Shown here in pieces: positions 1-7,789 of a stretch of 10,771 nt of DNA. A program made the translations under genes and the position numbers. The notes below the pieces were generated by a model. That model made no database searches, was not told the DNA's origin, and saw only the letters and a program-made list of their open reading frames with translations. Within the stretch, counting starts at the first letter, position 1, and every line of letters starts with the position of its first letter. Source of the DNA: Larix sibirica (Eukaryota; Streptophyta; Pinopsida; Pinales; Pinaceae); assembly GCA_004151065.3 (NCBI GenBank), contig NWUY0300036588.1:33264-44034 (forward strand), given 5' to 3'.

Positions 1-210
1 CTCGACGCTTGATAGAGCCTAAGTTAAGATGGATATTAAGATGGATCTATGTTGATATTGATAAATGATGGAGATACATAAAAAGGGGAAGTCCTATTTA
101 TATGCATAGAAAGAAAAAATCCTTAATAAAGTCCTAACTAAAGGCTTGATTCACTAAATTAGTCATTGGACATTTATTATACTAAAGTGACATTTTTACC
201 AATAAAATAT
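1..210. other. AT-rich intergenic DNA, no gene seen
   Basis: This leading stretch is AT-rich, has stop codons in every frame and contains no recognisable protein, RNA gene or element border. It leads directly into the tandem repeat. It could be the edge of a decayed mobile element, but nothing in the sequence proves that. Confidence 0.5.
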
Positions 211-439
211 TTATAAAATCATGAGTTTATAAACAAACTGGCTCGTGTACATAAAGCCTAATACCTAATATGGATATTATAAACAAAATTCATGAGCTTA
301 TAAAGAAAATGGCTCATGTACATAAAGCCTAATACCTAATATGATGTTATAAACAAAATGGCTCATGTACATAAAGCCTAATATGGATGTTATAAACAAA
401 ATGGCTCATGTACATAAAGCCTAATACCTAATATGGATG
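211..439. repeat. Degenerate ~50-bp tandem repeat, four main units
   Basis: Four units begin with TTATAAA and run through GGCTC(A/G)TGTACATAAAGCC to CCTAATATGGATG. They lie at 227-276 (50 bp), 298-346 (49 bp), 347-389 (43 bp, lacking the internal ACCTAAT step) and 390-439 (50 bp). Between units one and two is a 21-bp partial unit (277-297) ending in CATGAGC. A related stub, TTATAAA then ATCATGAGT, precedes unit one at 211-226, so the array once had a compound higher-order unit of about 71 bp. Each unit contains the palindrome ATGTACAT. Function is unknown; it looks like a minisatellite. Confidence 0.85.
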
Positions 440-524
440 TTGTGGTTGTGTACAGAACACCTTGAGTTGCATGATAGTTCCATTCCTCTGTCCCTTCTTT
501 TCCGGTCGTTGCACTTTAGTACTT

Positions 525-1312
525 TTATGCTTTCTCCATATCCTCATCATTTCCTTGAGGCAGTATCATACTCCACTGCCTTGTGTTATTCAGGGGTCTC
601 CGATCTGTCATAAACAAGAAACAACATTGATTTTTAAAGATATTACTTTCTCCGTTGATACAGATTTGTGCCTTATTGATGTTGCCTGCCTGCGCTTTCA
701 TATTTGACTAGTACGTTATCCTACAGACACTGCTATTCGTCTCTGCTTCTCTCATTTTGTGCCTTTCCAATTCGCTGCAAATTTGTGCAATATGTGAATC
801 TTCCAATCTGTTCCTAGTTGCCAACTTGTGGCATACTTCTATCGTCTTTCCAGATGTATCTATTTCTTATAGTTCAATTTTCAAGGCATTATTAAATCAC
901 CATGGATTGAGGCTCTTAAGCATGCTTGTGCATTTCTATATTTGAGATTCTGTCTGTATCTGAGCTCACCTTGAGGGTTTGACCTGCTTCCTCATCCATT
1001 TTTCTCTCAATTGAAATCTGTAGTACTCCTGCCAACCTATACACCTCTAAGAATCTATTGACAGGACTCATCAATCAAATTTCAAGCATCGATTTATCGC
1101 ATATCATATTTCACCTTGAGGGGAATTTTGCTGTTGTTTGAGGTACAATTCAGCAGCGCCAAAGTAAGACATTCAATCATCGAGGCCCAGATCTGCTGGA
1201 CCAGGAATATTTAGAGCTACGAAGCAATTTCTTTTGCCTCACCAAGTTCATCTATAGGATCTACCTCTTGAAAGTTGGATATTAGCATTAGTTTCCAGCC
1301 TCCTGCAAAAGG
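525..1312 (-). pseudogene. Unidentified decayed protein-coding remnant (minus strand)
   Basis: No intact ORF exists here, but the minus strand reads as successive protein-like segments in shifting frames, each helix-like in composition. (a) 1312-1220 includes ISNFQEVDPIDELGEAKEIA. (b) 1202-1074 includes MSYFGAAELYLKQQQNSP and YAINRCLKFD around a TGA. (c) 1068-970 includes NRFLEVYRLAGVLQISIERK and MDEEAGQTLK, and ends in AAG followed by GTGAGC, which resembles a splice donor. (d) From about 890 to 525 it reads through TSGKTIEVCHKLATRN and HIAQICSELERHKMREAE, with TAA and TAG stops, ending at TAA 527-525. The segments are charged and amphipathic, suggesting a helical or coiled-coil protein. I do not recognise the family. 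It lies on the same strand as, and downstream of, the PPR gene. Chance open frames in AT-rich DNA are the main alternative. Confidence 0.33.
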
Positions 1313-1723
1313 TTTAGCTCACTGCACGAAGGCTCACAGATCATTCACTATGTGTTTGACAATAAATTCCATGATCTGCCACAGCTAGGAAGGATGCAAT
1401 GGAAATTGATCTTGCTCTTAATATGACCTCAGGAATTAGTATAGAATATAATTGGTGAGTCATGGCGACCTGATGATCAAAAGTAAGAATCTTGTGGAAT
1501 GGTATCAAATGCAACATGTATGATGTGATCATAGGCAGTTGATCCAAAATTTGGAAGTCCAACTCACCATTGATTTATTTCACAAGGGTATCATTTATTG
1601 TATTCATTGGATTCGTTTAGGCAAGTAAACACCAATTTCATCCGCCACAGATTTATAGAGGTTGGATCCTGTCACAAACATAAACAAAGTGCTTTTCTTT
1701 GTTGGTGACTCAATTTGATGTCA
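1313..1723. other. Intergenic stretch with no convincing gene
   Basis: The longest open frame here is 73 codons on the minus strand (1341-1562). It has no recognisable motif. It could be an upstream part of the remnant at 525-1312, but I cannot connect the two. No repeats or RNA genes were seen. The stretch lies beyond the relic end of the former PPR coding region. Confidence 0.4.
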
Positions 1724-2016
1724 TCAAAAGTCCCTACAAGATATTGCCCAATCTTGGCATGCCGAAATTGATTGGACCTTATGAGAACCATTTCTTGTCA
1801 GGAAGACTATGGATATAAACTTCATATCAGTGTAGCTGTCTCAAACATTGCAGTCATGTAGGTGTGAGAACAAGACCAGATACCATTATGAGCTTCTCAC
1901 TGTGATCATCAAGAAAATTATTGTTTTTACCCCTTGTCCACATGAGGAAGCCCAAAGTCTGTGTCAGGCAGATAACCTGACCCTTTCATCTGTCTGGACA
2001 GCCCCTCTAATATAGC
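1724..2016 (-). pseudogene. Decayed E+/DYW deaminase-like tail of the adjacent PPR gene
   Basis: Translating on past the TAG stop of the PPR gene gives AILEGLSRQMKGSGYLPDTD, the usual E+ / PG-box wording, in the same frame until a TAA (CAA or CAG to TAA by comparison with the family). After a frameshift it reads DDHSEKLIMVSGLVLTP, which keeps the HSE zinc/catalytic signature of DYW domains. About ten codons (the family's GTP...IKNLR step) are then missing. A further frame gives DMKFIS, then QDWAISCRDF and a TGA. The end aligns with the canonical CSCGDYW terminus, with W changed to stop. The CxxC motif after HSE is destroyed (stop plus Ser). DYW domains carry the C-to-U deaminase activity of plant organelle editing factors. 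This copy has several stops, at least two frameshifts and a deletion, so it cannot be expressed as a domain. Confidence 0.85.
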
Positions 2017-5000
2017 CTAAATCTCATTCGTTTGTGTATGGGATTTCTCTTCTGCTATAAATGCATGTACCCTATTCTTAACTTCAATCCAGCTACACGC
2101 TGGCTTCTTTTTCACGCCTGTATCTTTCATCAATTTTCTCATCCTTTTTACATCTTCCCACTTCCCAGCTGCAGCATAGATGTTAGAGAGCATAACATAG
2201 GGTGCAGAGTTTTGAGGTTCCAACTCAATCAGTGATTCAGCTGCTTGTTTTCCTAGTTCCTTATTGCCATGAATTCTGCAGGCAGCAAGCAATGAACCCC
2301 ACATAACAGCATCCGGCTTAAATGGCAAGTTGTCAATAATTTCCTTTGCCTCATCAAGTTGCCCAGCACGACCAAGAAGGTCAATCAGGCAGGCATAATG
2401 GTCTGCTTTCGGTTGGATACAATGATCATTAATCATGGACCCAAAATAGTGGCGACCTTCATCAATGAGGCCAGCATGGCTGCATGCAGAGAGAACACCA
2501 ATGAATGTAATATAGTCTGGCTTCATGGAAGCCTCCAGCATTTGTTCAAAGAGCTGAAGGGCATTCATGCCATAACCATTTTGAGCATATCCTACAATCA
2601 TAGCATTCCATGACACAATATCTTTGTTTGGCATTTCGCTGAAAACTTGGCATGCATCCTCTATGCTCCCACATTTGGCATACATGTCAACAAGGGCACT
2701 CCCTGCATAGACATTTGACTCAAATGCACTTTGGATCATGTGACCATGCACCAGCCTTCCGTGTTGCAAGGCTGCTAAGTTGGAACAGGCTCTGAGAATA
2801 CTCGCAAAAGTAGCATGGTCTGGCTTAACGTCTCTCGCTTTCATTTGCCAAAATAACTTCAGAGCCTTCTCATCATGCCCCATCTGAGCATAACCTGCAG
2901 TCATTGCTGTCCAAGTAACTGCATTACGTTCAGGCATTTTATTGAATAGTTGGCATGCATCACCAATGCTCTCACATTTTGCATACATGTCAATGAGGGC
3001 ACTGCCCACAAAAACATTGGACTCGAACCCAGTTTTGACTATCTGACCATGGACTTGCTTACCCTGTTCAACAGCTAGCAAGCTACTACAAGCAGCTAAA
3101 ACACTTGCAAAGGTGAATTGAGTAGCTCTCATGCCTAATTGTTGCATTTGGCAAAATATCTTCAGAGCTTTCTCACTATTATTGTTTTGGGCATAACCTG
3201 CAATTATTGCATTCCATGACACCACAGTCATTTCAGGCATTTTCCCTAATACTTGTTCTGCACACTTCATACTCCCGCATTTTGCATACATGTCAACAAG
3301 TGCACTGCACACAAAGGCATTTAACTCAAATCCACTTTTAATTATGTAGTTATGGACCTGTTTTCCACATCCCAAAGCTGCTAGGCTTGTACAAGCATTT
3401 AGAACACTGGTAAAGGAAACCTCGTCTGGCTTCACATTTGCCAACAGCATTTTGAAAAACATGTCAAGAGCATCCTCACCATATCCATTCTGGGCATTTC
3501 CCACAATCATTGCATTCCATGAAACTGTATCCCGTTCAGGCAGTCTCTCGAATTGTCTCTGTGCATCTTCTATGCACTCACATTTAGCATACATGTCAAC
3601 TAAGGCGTTTCTCACAAATATATTTGATTGGAATCCAGTTGTTATGACAATTGCATGAACTTGTTTTCCTTGTTCTAAACCTGCTAGGCTTGCACAAGCT
3701 CTGAGGACACTGGAATAAGCAACTTGATCTGGAACAATGCCAGAATGTTGCATTTGACAAAACAACTTCAGGGCCTCTTCACAAAAGCCATTCCAAATAT
3801 ATCCTGACATAATAGCATTCCAAGAAACTTCATTATACTCTGACAGAGTATCGAATAATGTCCTAGCATCCGTTATGCTCCCACATTTGGCATACATGTT
3901 AACAAGAGCACTTCCAACAAAGATGTTCGACTCCAATCCTGTTCTAATGGTTTTCGCGTGGATCTGAATTCCCCATTCTAGAGCAAGCAAGTTGACACAA
4001 GCACTGAGAATACTTGCGAAGGTCGATTGAGTTGGCTTCATGCCAGCTCTCTGCATTTGAAGAAACAATTTTAGGGCTTCCTCGTCATGTTCATTCTGAA
4101 CATATACTGCAATCATTGCATTCCATGATACAGCATTTCGTGCGGGCATTTTGTTAAACACATCACGTGCATTATTTATACTTCCACTAGAGACACAGGC
4201 ACTGAGAACACTCGCAAATGTAACCTGATCAGGTTTGATGCCAGCCTGTTGCATTTGGAAAAACAATTTGAGAGCCTCCTCGCCTAGTCCATTCTGTGCA
4301 TATCCAGCAATCATTCCAGTCCATGTCACAATATCTCGCTCTGGTGTTTCATCAAATACGTGCTGAGCATCTCCAATGCTCCCACATTTGGCATACATGT
4401 CAACCAGTGCACTCCCCACAAAGGCACCTAACCCGAACCCAGTTCTGATCACACCTGCATGCACCTGCTTCCCTAGTTCCAGAGCCAATAAACTCGTACA
4501 TGCTGTGAGAACGCTCGCGTAGGTAAATTGGTTTGGCTTCATGCCAGTCTGGTGCATTTGCCAAAACAATCTGATTGTTTCTTCTCCAAAACCCTGCCTT
4601 GCATATCCCGAAACAATAGTATTCCACGAAACCACATCTCTCTCAATCATTTTATCAAAAACTTGACGTGCATCCTCGATTCTCCCACATTTGCCATACA
4701 TATCAACAAGAGCATTCAACAAAAATACATTCACGTCACACCCAAACTTTATCATGCTAGCATGGATACGCTTACCCTGATTATGTTCTGAAAGATTACC
4801 ACATGCATTGAGCACGATTGCGAAGATGAAATCGCTGGTCTTCATGCCGGAGAGTTGCATTTGCCAGAAAAGCTTCAGAGCCTCCTTACAATTATCACTC
4901 CGAACATATCCTACAATCATAGAATTCCATGATATCTCACCTCGTTCAGGCATCTTGTCAAACAGTTCACGAGCTTCCTCCACACTTCCACATTTAACAT

Positions 5001-5547
5001 ACGCAGAGACCATCATATTCCACGAGAAAGCATCTCTGAAAGGCAAATTGTCAAATATTTGACGCGCATCCAACACACTGCCGCACTTAGTATACATCTC
5101 AAGAAGACGATCACCCAAAAATACTAATGGCTTAAATCCAGCATCAAGCATATGGCTATGAACCCTCTTTCCCTCGGACAGGGCTTTGGCTTTAATGCAA
5201 GCTTGCACAAGAAGAGCATAAGTATGGGGATCTGCTGAAATGCTTCGTTGGTTCATAAGCTGCAATATTTCAACGGCTTCCTCCAAGCGCCCCTCCTTAC
5301 AAAAGATGTCTATCGTTTCTTTCATTGATAAATTATTGCCCGGATCTTCATTTCTGTTTTGGAGTGGACGACTGGAGATGCTACTACTGTAATAATGACG
5401 CCCGTTTGACAGTTCAAACTCATTCGGATTTGAATTGTGGATTCTTGCGATTCCGGCAATGCGTCGAAGTGTGTGGGTATTGTGCGCCATAAGATGCGAT
5501 ACCACACCGAGAAGAGTTCTGAAGTTGAAGGAAATGGACGACTTCAT
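2017..5547 (-). CDS. PLS-class pentatricopeptide repeat protein, E subgroup, probably mitochondrial
   Basis: An intronless gene for a 1176-residue RNA-binding protein. PLS-class PPR proteins bind organelle transcripts base by base and typically specify C-to-U editing sites. Residues 1-60 lack acidic residues until Glu43, are rich in Arg and Ser and contain RHYYSSS (50-56), which fits a mitochondrial presequence. About 30 PPR motifs follow (roughly 72-1079). The VSWN/VTWT signature recurs at Trp176, 207, 308, 409, 475, 576, 677, 778, 879 and 980, so the P-L-S triplet is 101 residues except for one 66-residue step. E1 is about 1080-1113 and E2 1114-1147. A short E+ start (CSWIEVKNRVHAFI) ends at SHTQTNEI, followed by TAG where the family has Tyr. 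The start is fixed by an in-frame TGA nine bases before this ATG. The frame is intact for 1176 codons while the DYW tail beyond it decays, which suggests a functional truncated protein acting with a DYW partner in trans. It could instead be a young pseudogene. Confidence 0.93.
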   Translation of the reverse strand: MKSSISFNFRTLLGVVSHLMAHNTHTLRRIAGIARIHNSNPNEFELSNGRHYYSSSISSRPLQNRNEDPGNNLSMKETIDIFCKEGRLEEAVEILQLMNQRSISADPHTYALLVQACIKAKALSEGKRVHSHMLDAGFKPLVFLGDRLLEMYTKCGSVLDARQIFDNLPFRDAFSWNMMVSAYVKCGSVEEARELFDKMPERGEISWNSMIVGYVRSDNCKEALKLFWQMQLSGMKTSDFIFAIVLNACGNLSEHNQGKRIHASMIKFGCDVNVFLLNALVDMYGKCGRIEDARQVFDKMIERDVVSWNTIVSGYARQGFGEETIRLFWQMHQTGMKPNQFTYASVLTACTSLLALELGKQVHAGVIRTGFGLGAFVGSALVDMYAKCGSIGDAQHVFDETPERDIVTWTGMIAGYAQNGLGEEALKLFFQMQQAGIKPDQVTFASVLSACVSSGSINNARDVFNKMPARNAVSWNAMIAVYVQNEHDEEALKLFLQMQRAGMKPTQSTFASILSACVNLLALEWGIQIHAKTIRTGLESNIFVGSALVNMYAKCGSITDARTLFDTLSEYNEVSWNAIMSGYIWNGFCEEALKLFCQMQHSGIVPDQVAYSSVLRACASLAGLEQGKQVHAIVITTGFQSNIFVRNALVDMYAKCECIEDAQRQFERLPERDTVSWNAMIVGNAQNGYGEDALDMFFKMLLANVKPDEVSFTSVLNACTSLAALGCGKQVHNYIIKSGFELNAFVCSALVDMYAKCGSMKCAEQVLGKMPEMTVVSWNAIIAGYAQNNNSEKALKIFCQMQQLGMRATQFTFASVLAACSSLLAVEQGKQVHGQIVKTGFESNVFVGSALIDMYAKCESIGDACQLFNKMPERNAVTWTAMTAGYAQMGHDEKALKLFWQMKARDVKPDHATFASILRACSNLAALQHGRLVHGHMIQSAFESNVYAGSALVDMYAKCGSIEDACQVFSEMPNKDIVSWNAMIVGYAQNGYGMNALQLFEQMLEASMKPDYITFIGVLSACSHAGLIDEGRHYFGSMINDHCIQPKADHYACLIDLLGRAGQLDEAKEIIDNLPFKPDAVMWGSLLAACRIHGNKELGKQAAESLIELEPQNSAPYVMLSNIYAAAGKWEDVKRMRKLMKDTGVKKKPACSWIEVKNRVHAFIAEEKSHTQTNEI
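4135..4227 (-). other. Chimeric L/S PPR motif left by a 35-residue in-frame loss
   Basis: Residues 441-471 of the PPR protein begin like an L motif (QVTFASVLSAC) and end like an S motif (SGSINNARDVFNKMPARN), making exactly one 31-residue motif. In the other full units 35 more residues lie between the conserved SAC and CGSI. The missing block is the back of L plus the front of S (GKQVHA... to ...DMYAK). The reading frame is kept. Confidence 0.85.
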
Positions 5548-5777
5548 GGATTCTCAAGTGCAGTTCCATAAGGTATATTTTACAGTTTGGAATTATTTTC
5601 TTGATCTTAGATGTATGCAAAATTTCCCACCCCTACGAGTCCAGTCACATGTGCCAAGGTTTGGCGAATAGACCTAGCCAAAGTGTGGACCATTAGAATT
5701 AGCCCAAGCCCATGAATCTCAGAGAGGTAAGCCCATGAATCTGATAGAGGTAATAAGTTTGGATATTTGCAAAATTT
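5548..5777 (-). promoter_or_regulatory. Upstream region of the PPR gene (putative 5' UTR/promoter)
   Basis: This is the gap between the PPR start codon and the nearest retrotransposon relic, so it should contain at least part of the 5' UTR and core promoter. On the minus strand an AT-rich GTAAAATATACC lies about 25-35 bases before the ATG, too close to be a normal TATA box for this start. No other strong promoter motif was seen. The assignment rests on position only. Confidence 0.3.
5706..5751. repeat. 23-bp tandem duplication upstream of the PPR gene
   Basis: Two adjacent 23-bp copies, 5706-5728 and 5729-5751, start AAGCCCATGAATCT and end AGAGGT, with two mismatches between them. They lie about 160-200 bp before the PPR start codon. 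This is probably a simple slippage duplication; a regulatory role is possible but unsupported. Confidence 0.85.
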
Positions 5778-6078
5778 TATTTCACAGTTCTCATAAATTG
5801 GTGCACCTTTACATTCCTTAACAAACAATATAGTTGGCTTCTTTGGACAAAAGAATAACAAGACCTCTTGAAAAATAAGATTTGTGATGCGTCGATGTTG
5901 GGATTTCCAAATCCACAAATCCTTTTGACATGTTAGGATTTCCTACATGTGAAAGAAGCTGCGTTACATCAAGCTGTGAAGCACTATAGAGTGTACATTC
6001 AAGGGAAGAAGATAGTGATCTACAGAGACCACAAGCCTCTATGATTTTTAGAGATGAAAAATAAGTTGCAACAACAAA
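5778..6078 (+). mobile_element. Ty3/gypsy retrotransposon relic: RT end to RNase H
   Basis: One frame over about 300 bp reads as a Ty3/gypsy polymerase. LLWTKE, stop, QDLLKNKICDASMLGFPNPQ matches the family's WT-E-CQ-AF--LK--L--APVL-FPD segment at the RT/RNase H junction. KEAALHQAVKHYRVYIQGKK followed by IVIYRDHKPL matches the RNase H E-LA-V-A--HFR-YL-G---TDHKPL segment. Stops interrupt it at 5856-5858 (TAA), 5934-5936 (TAG) and 6042-6044 (TGA). About 60 residues of the usual DAS...SRKL block are missing between the two matches. It is a dead internal fragment with no LTR or integrase next to it. It lies head-to-head with the PPR gene, about 230 bp from its start codon. Confidence 0.8.
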
Positions 6079-6656
6079 GTGTTACAACTTGTTTTCAGAC
6101 ATAGTGACAAAGTCTTATTCCACTAATGCTACAAGTGCAATTTAAAAGATAAATGCCATTTCACCCAAGCAAAAATCTTCCAACTTTTTAGGCTTACTCT
6201 AAAGGCCACGAGAGCCTTCCCTAAAGGTTCTTGGATTTAAAGTTATGGAGAGTGAAAAAGGAAAAGTCTTGGAATCTTGAACTTGTTAAATTAAATAAAT
6301 TTATGAGAGCATGTATAAAGAAAGAAGAGTAATGGACAATAAGTGAAATAACCTTATGAAATGTAAACCAGCAATAAAACACAATGTTGTAACATCAAGA
6401 TCTGCATTAAAATAATGGCTTATTGTCCAAATCCATCCACAAATAAAATCATCCAATGATGGCAAGGTTATACTTATTAGTTTATGAAGTGATTATTGAA
6501 TGAGGCCCTCTTGAAAAGAGTAAAATCTATACAAAAGGGTGTTACCCAATTTATTAAGTGTCTAATTAAGATGTAGTGATTGAAATCACTTCAAAGAAGA
6601 TGACTCAAATCTCTATCTCACAAACTTAATTAGTTAAGTGTCTTGCCATATGATAT
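6079..6656. other. AT-rich spacer between two retroelement relics
   Basis: No coding pattern is seen. The only structure is an 11-bp perfect inverted repeat (TGGACAATAAG at 6333-6343, CTTATTGTCCA at 6419-6429) with a 75-base loop, and a small palindrome AGTGATT-GA-AATCACT at 6575-6590. It could be an insertion between the two RNase H pieces or unrelated DNA. Confidence 0.45.
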
Positions 6657-7058
6657 GGGGAGGCAGGTGTGGGGAGGATCCTCTTGGATCCTGGAGGAAA
6701 TATTGTATTAACTTTGGAGTGGGGACTCAAGAAAGCTACCAATATCAGGCAGAGCATCATGCCCTTTATATATGAATAGAAAATGTTGTCCATGTTGGAA
6801 TTCAATCTGTCACGATCATTTGGGACTCTCTCTTAATCATGTCTCAAGCAAGGAACATAATGGAATTAGCGGATAGAATTGCAAGGGCTCCAACAATGGA
6901 TCAACAGGCTCCTATGACAAATCCCTGATGCCCAGTTGTTACATGTCAGAAAAGAAAATAATAACATTACGGATGTCCTTGCCAAGAAAGCTGACAGATT
7001 GACAAAATGGAGTTTGGTTAAAACTGGGGGCCAACTCTCAACTTGTTGGCTCCCCTAA
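6657..7058 (+). mobile_element. Retroelement RNase H relic (RVT_3 type)
   Basis: The plus strand reads AGVGRILLDPGGNIVLTLEW, GLKKATN, then after a one-base shift QAEHHALYI, stop, IENVVHVGIQSVTIIWDSLL, IMSQARN. After a second shift near 6895 it reads QIPDAQLLHVRKENNNITDV followed by LAKKADRLTKWSLVKTGG, and ends at TAA 7056-7058. This matches the GAGGVL-DP-G, ATNN-AE--AL, GDS-LV and HV-RE-N--AD-LA blocks of plant retroelement RNase H. The catalytic Glu (QAE), the DS aspartate and the final aspartate (TD) are still visible; the first DG aspartate is not. Two internal TGA codons and two frameshifts make it dead. It may come from a LINE or from the second RNase H of a Tat-like Ty3 element. Confidence 0.78.
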
Positions 7059-7450
7059 GAGTTAACTAGTTTGTAATTAATTATGGGTCAGATCCCATTC
7101 AATTCCATTGTATCAATCGTAGACCTGCCCAACTGCCATTACATCCCCTGAAGTTTGGCCATAATGGGGGACATGGATTCACAAGTGTAGGAACAACCGA
7201 GAAGCTTGGACATGAAGCTTCGTTTGGAGCCAAGGGATTATATGTCATTCTCCTCCTTTAAACGTATCAAAGGTGGGATTAACAGCTACGACGCGCAAGG
7301 GAAGTCTAGTTTGGTTTGCAAAATTGAAATGGTAATTTTGGTTTTGGAGGAAGACAACACCATCCCCTACGCCTTGAGGGAGTGGCACTTTGTTGTGATT
7401 TTTGTGGAATGTGCAATGGAAGATTCTCAGACTGTGGGCTTCTTACAACG
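7059..7450. other. Intergenic stretch with one short, unsupported ORF
   Basis: An ORF of 98 codons from an ATG at 7212 runs to 7508 on the plus strand. Its product has no recognisable motif, and its last 20 codons run into the probable LTR. The rest is ordinary mixed sequence. I do not call a gene here. Confidence 0.35.
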
Positions 7451-7728
7451 TGTTGGCAATACCAAGGTCTCTCTCTCCCTACGTAGGTGCATAATAATAT
7501 ATAAATAATATCATTAATATTTAATACTAATAATTAGTAAATAATAATTAATCAATTAAATCAAGAGACGTGCCCCTTAGATTTGAAAAGGACCATGGGC
7601 TTATATAAGACCCACCATTGTAAAAGTAAGATCACACATCTTATTTAACATCTTTTATTAAATATTTATTATGGATTATTTATTCTTTTTAAAATGAAAG
7701 TTTGAGTAAACCAGTTTTTCTCCTTTCA
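7451..7728 (+). mobile_element. Probable Ty1/copia-type LTR (left LTR or fragment)
   Basis: The right border is well placed: TCCTTTCA ends in CA one base before a primer-binding-site-like sequence. The left border is tentative: TGTTGGCAAT at 7451 is a typical copia LTR start, giving 278 bp with TG...CA ends. Inside lies a clean TATATAA at 7602-7608, about 120 bases before the end, as expected for an LTR promoter, and a very AT-rich upstream part. No second LTR and no gag or pol is seen downstream, so the element is truncated or non-autonomous. Confidence 0.55.
7602..7608 (+). promoter_or_regulatory. TATA box of the LTR
   Basis: TATATAA stands in a GC-richer setting (GGGCTTATATAAGACCC), 120 bases upstream of the LTR end, which is the usual place for the U3 core promoter of a plant LTR. 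Transcription would run toward the primer binding site. Confidence 0.5.
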
Positions 7729-7729
7729 T

Positions 7730-7742
7730 TGGTATCACAGCC
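7730..7742 (+). other. Retrotransposon primer binding site (initiator tRNA-Met)
   Basis: TGGTATCACAGCC matches 12 of 13 bases of TGGTATCAGAGCC, the complement of the 3' end of plant initiator tRNA-Met used for minus-strand priming by copia-type elements. One spacer base separates it from the CA end of the LTR. The match stops after these 13 bases. Confidence 0.7.
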
Positions 7743-7789
7743 CCTTCTTGGGTTGATATGATTCCGGCCTTTGGCCATATCTTGGTTTC

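Noticed and set aside
211-439. CRISPR-like array
   Set aside because: The units are contiguous with no unique spacers, and the setting is plant nuclear DNA; it is a tandem minisatellite.
462-945. Two plus-strand ORFs of 81 and 62 codons
   Set aside because: Cys/Leu/Ile-rich text without motifs, and the minus strand of the same DNA reads more like decayed protein.
2032-5062. Plus-strand and alternative minus-strand ORFs inside the PPR gene
   Set aside because: They recur at the 303-bp repeat period and are shadows of the PPR reading frame.
6575-6590. Palindrome AGTGATT-GA-AATCACT
   Set aside because: Seven-base arms are expected by chance in AT-rich DNA, and there is no terminator or binding-site context.
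7206-7508. About 100-codon plus-strand ORF after the RNase H relic
   Set aside because: The first two codons start with TTG; the true ATG is at 7212. No motif is present, and the end runs into the AT-rich probable LTR.
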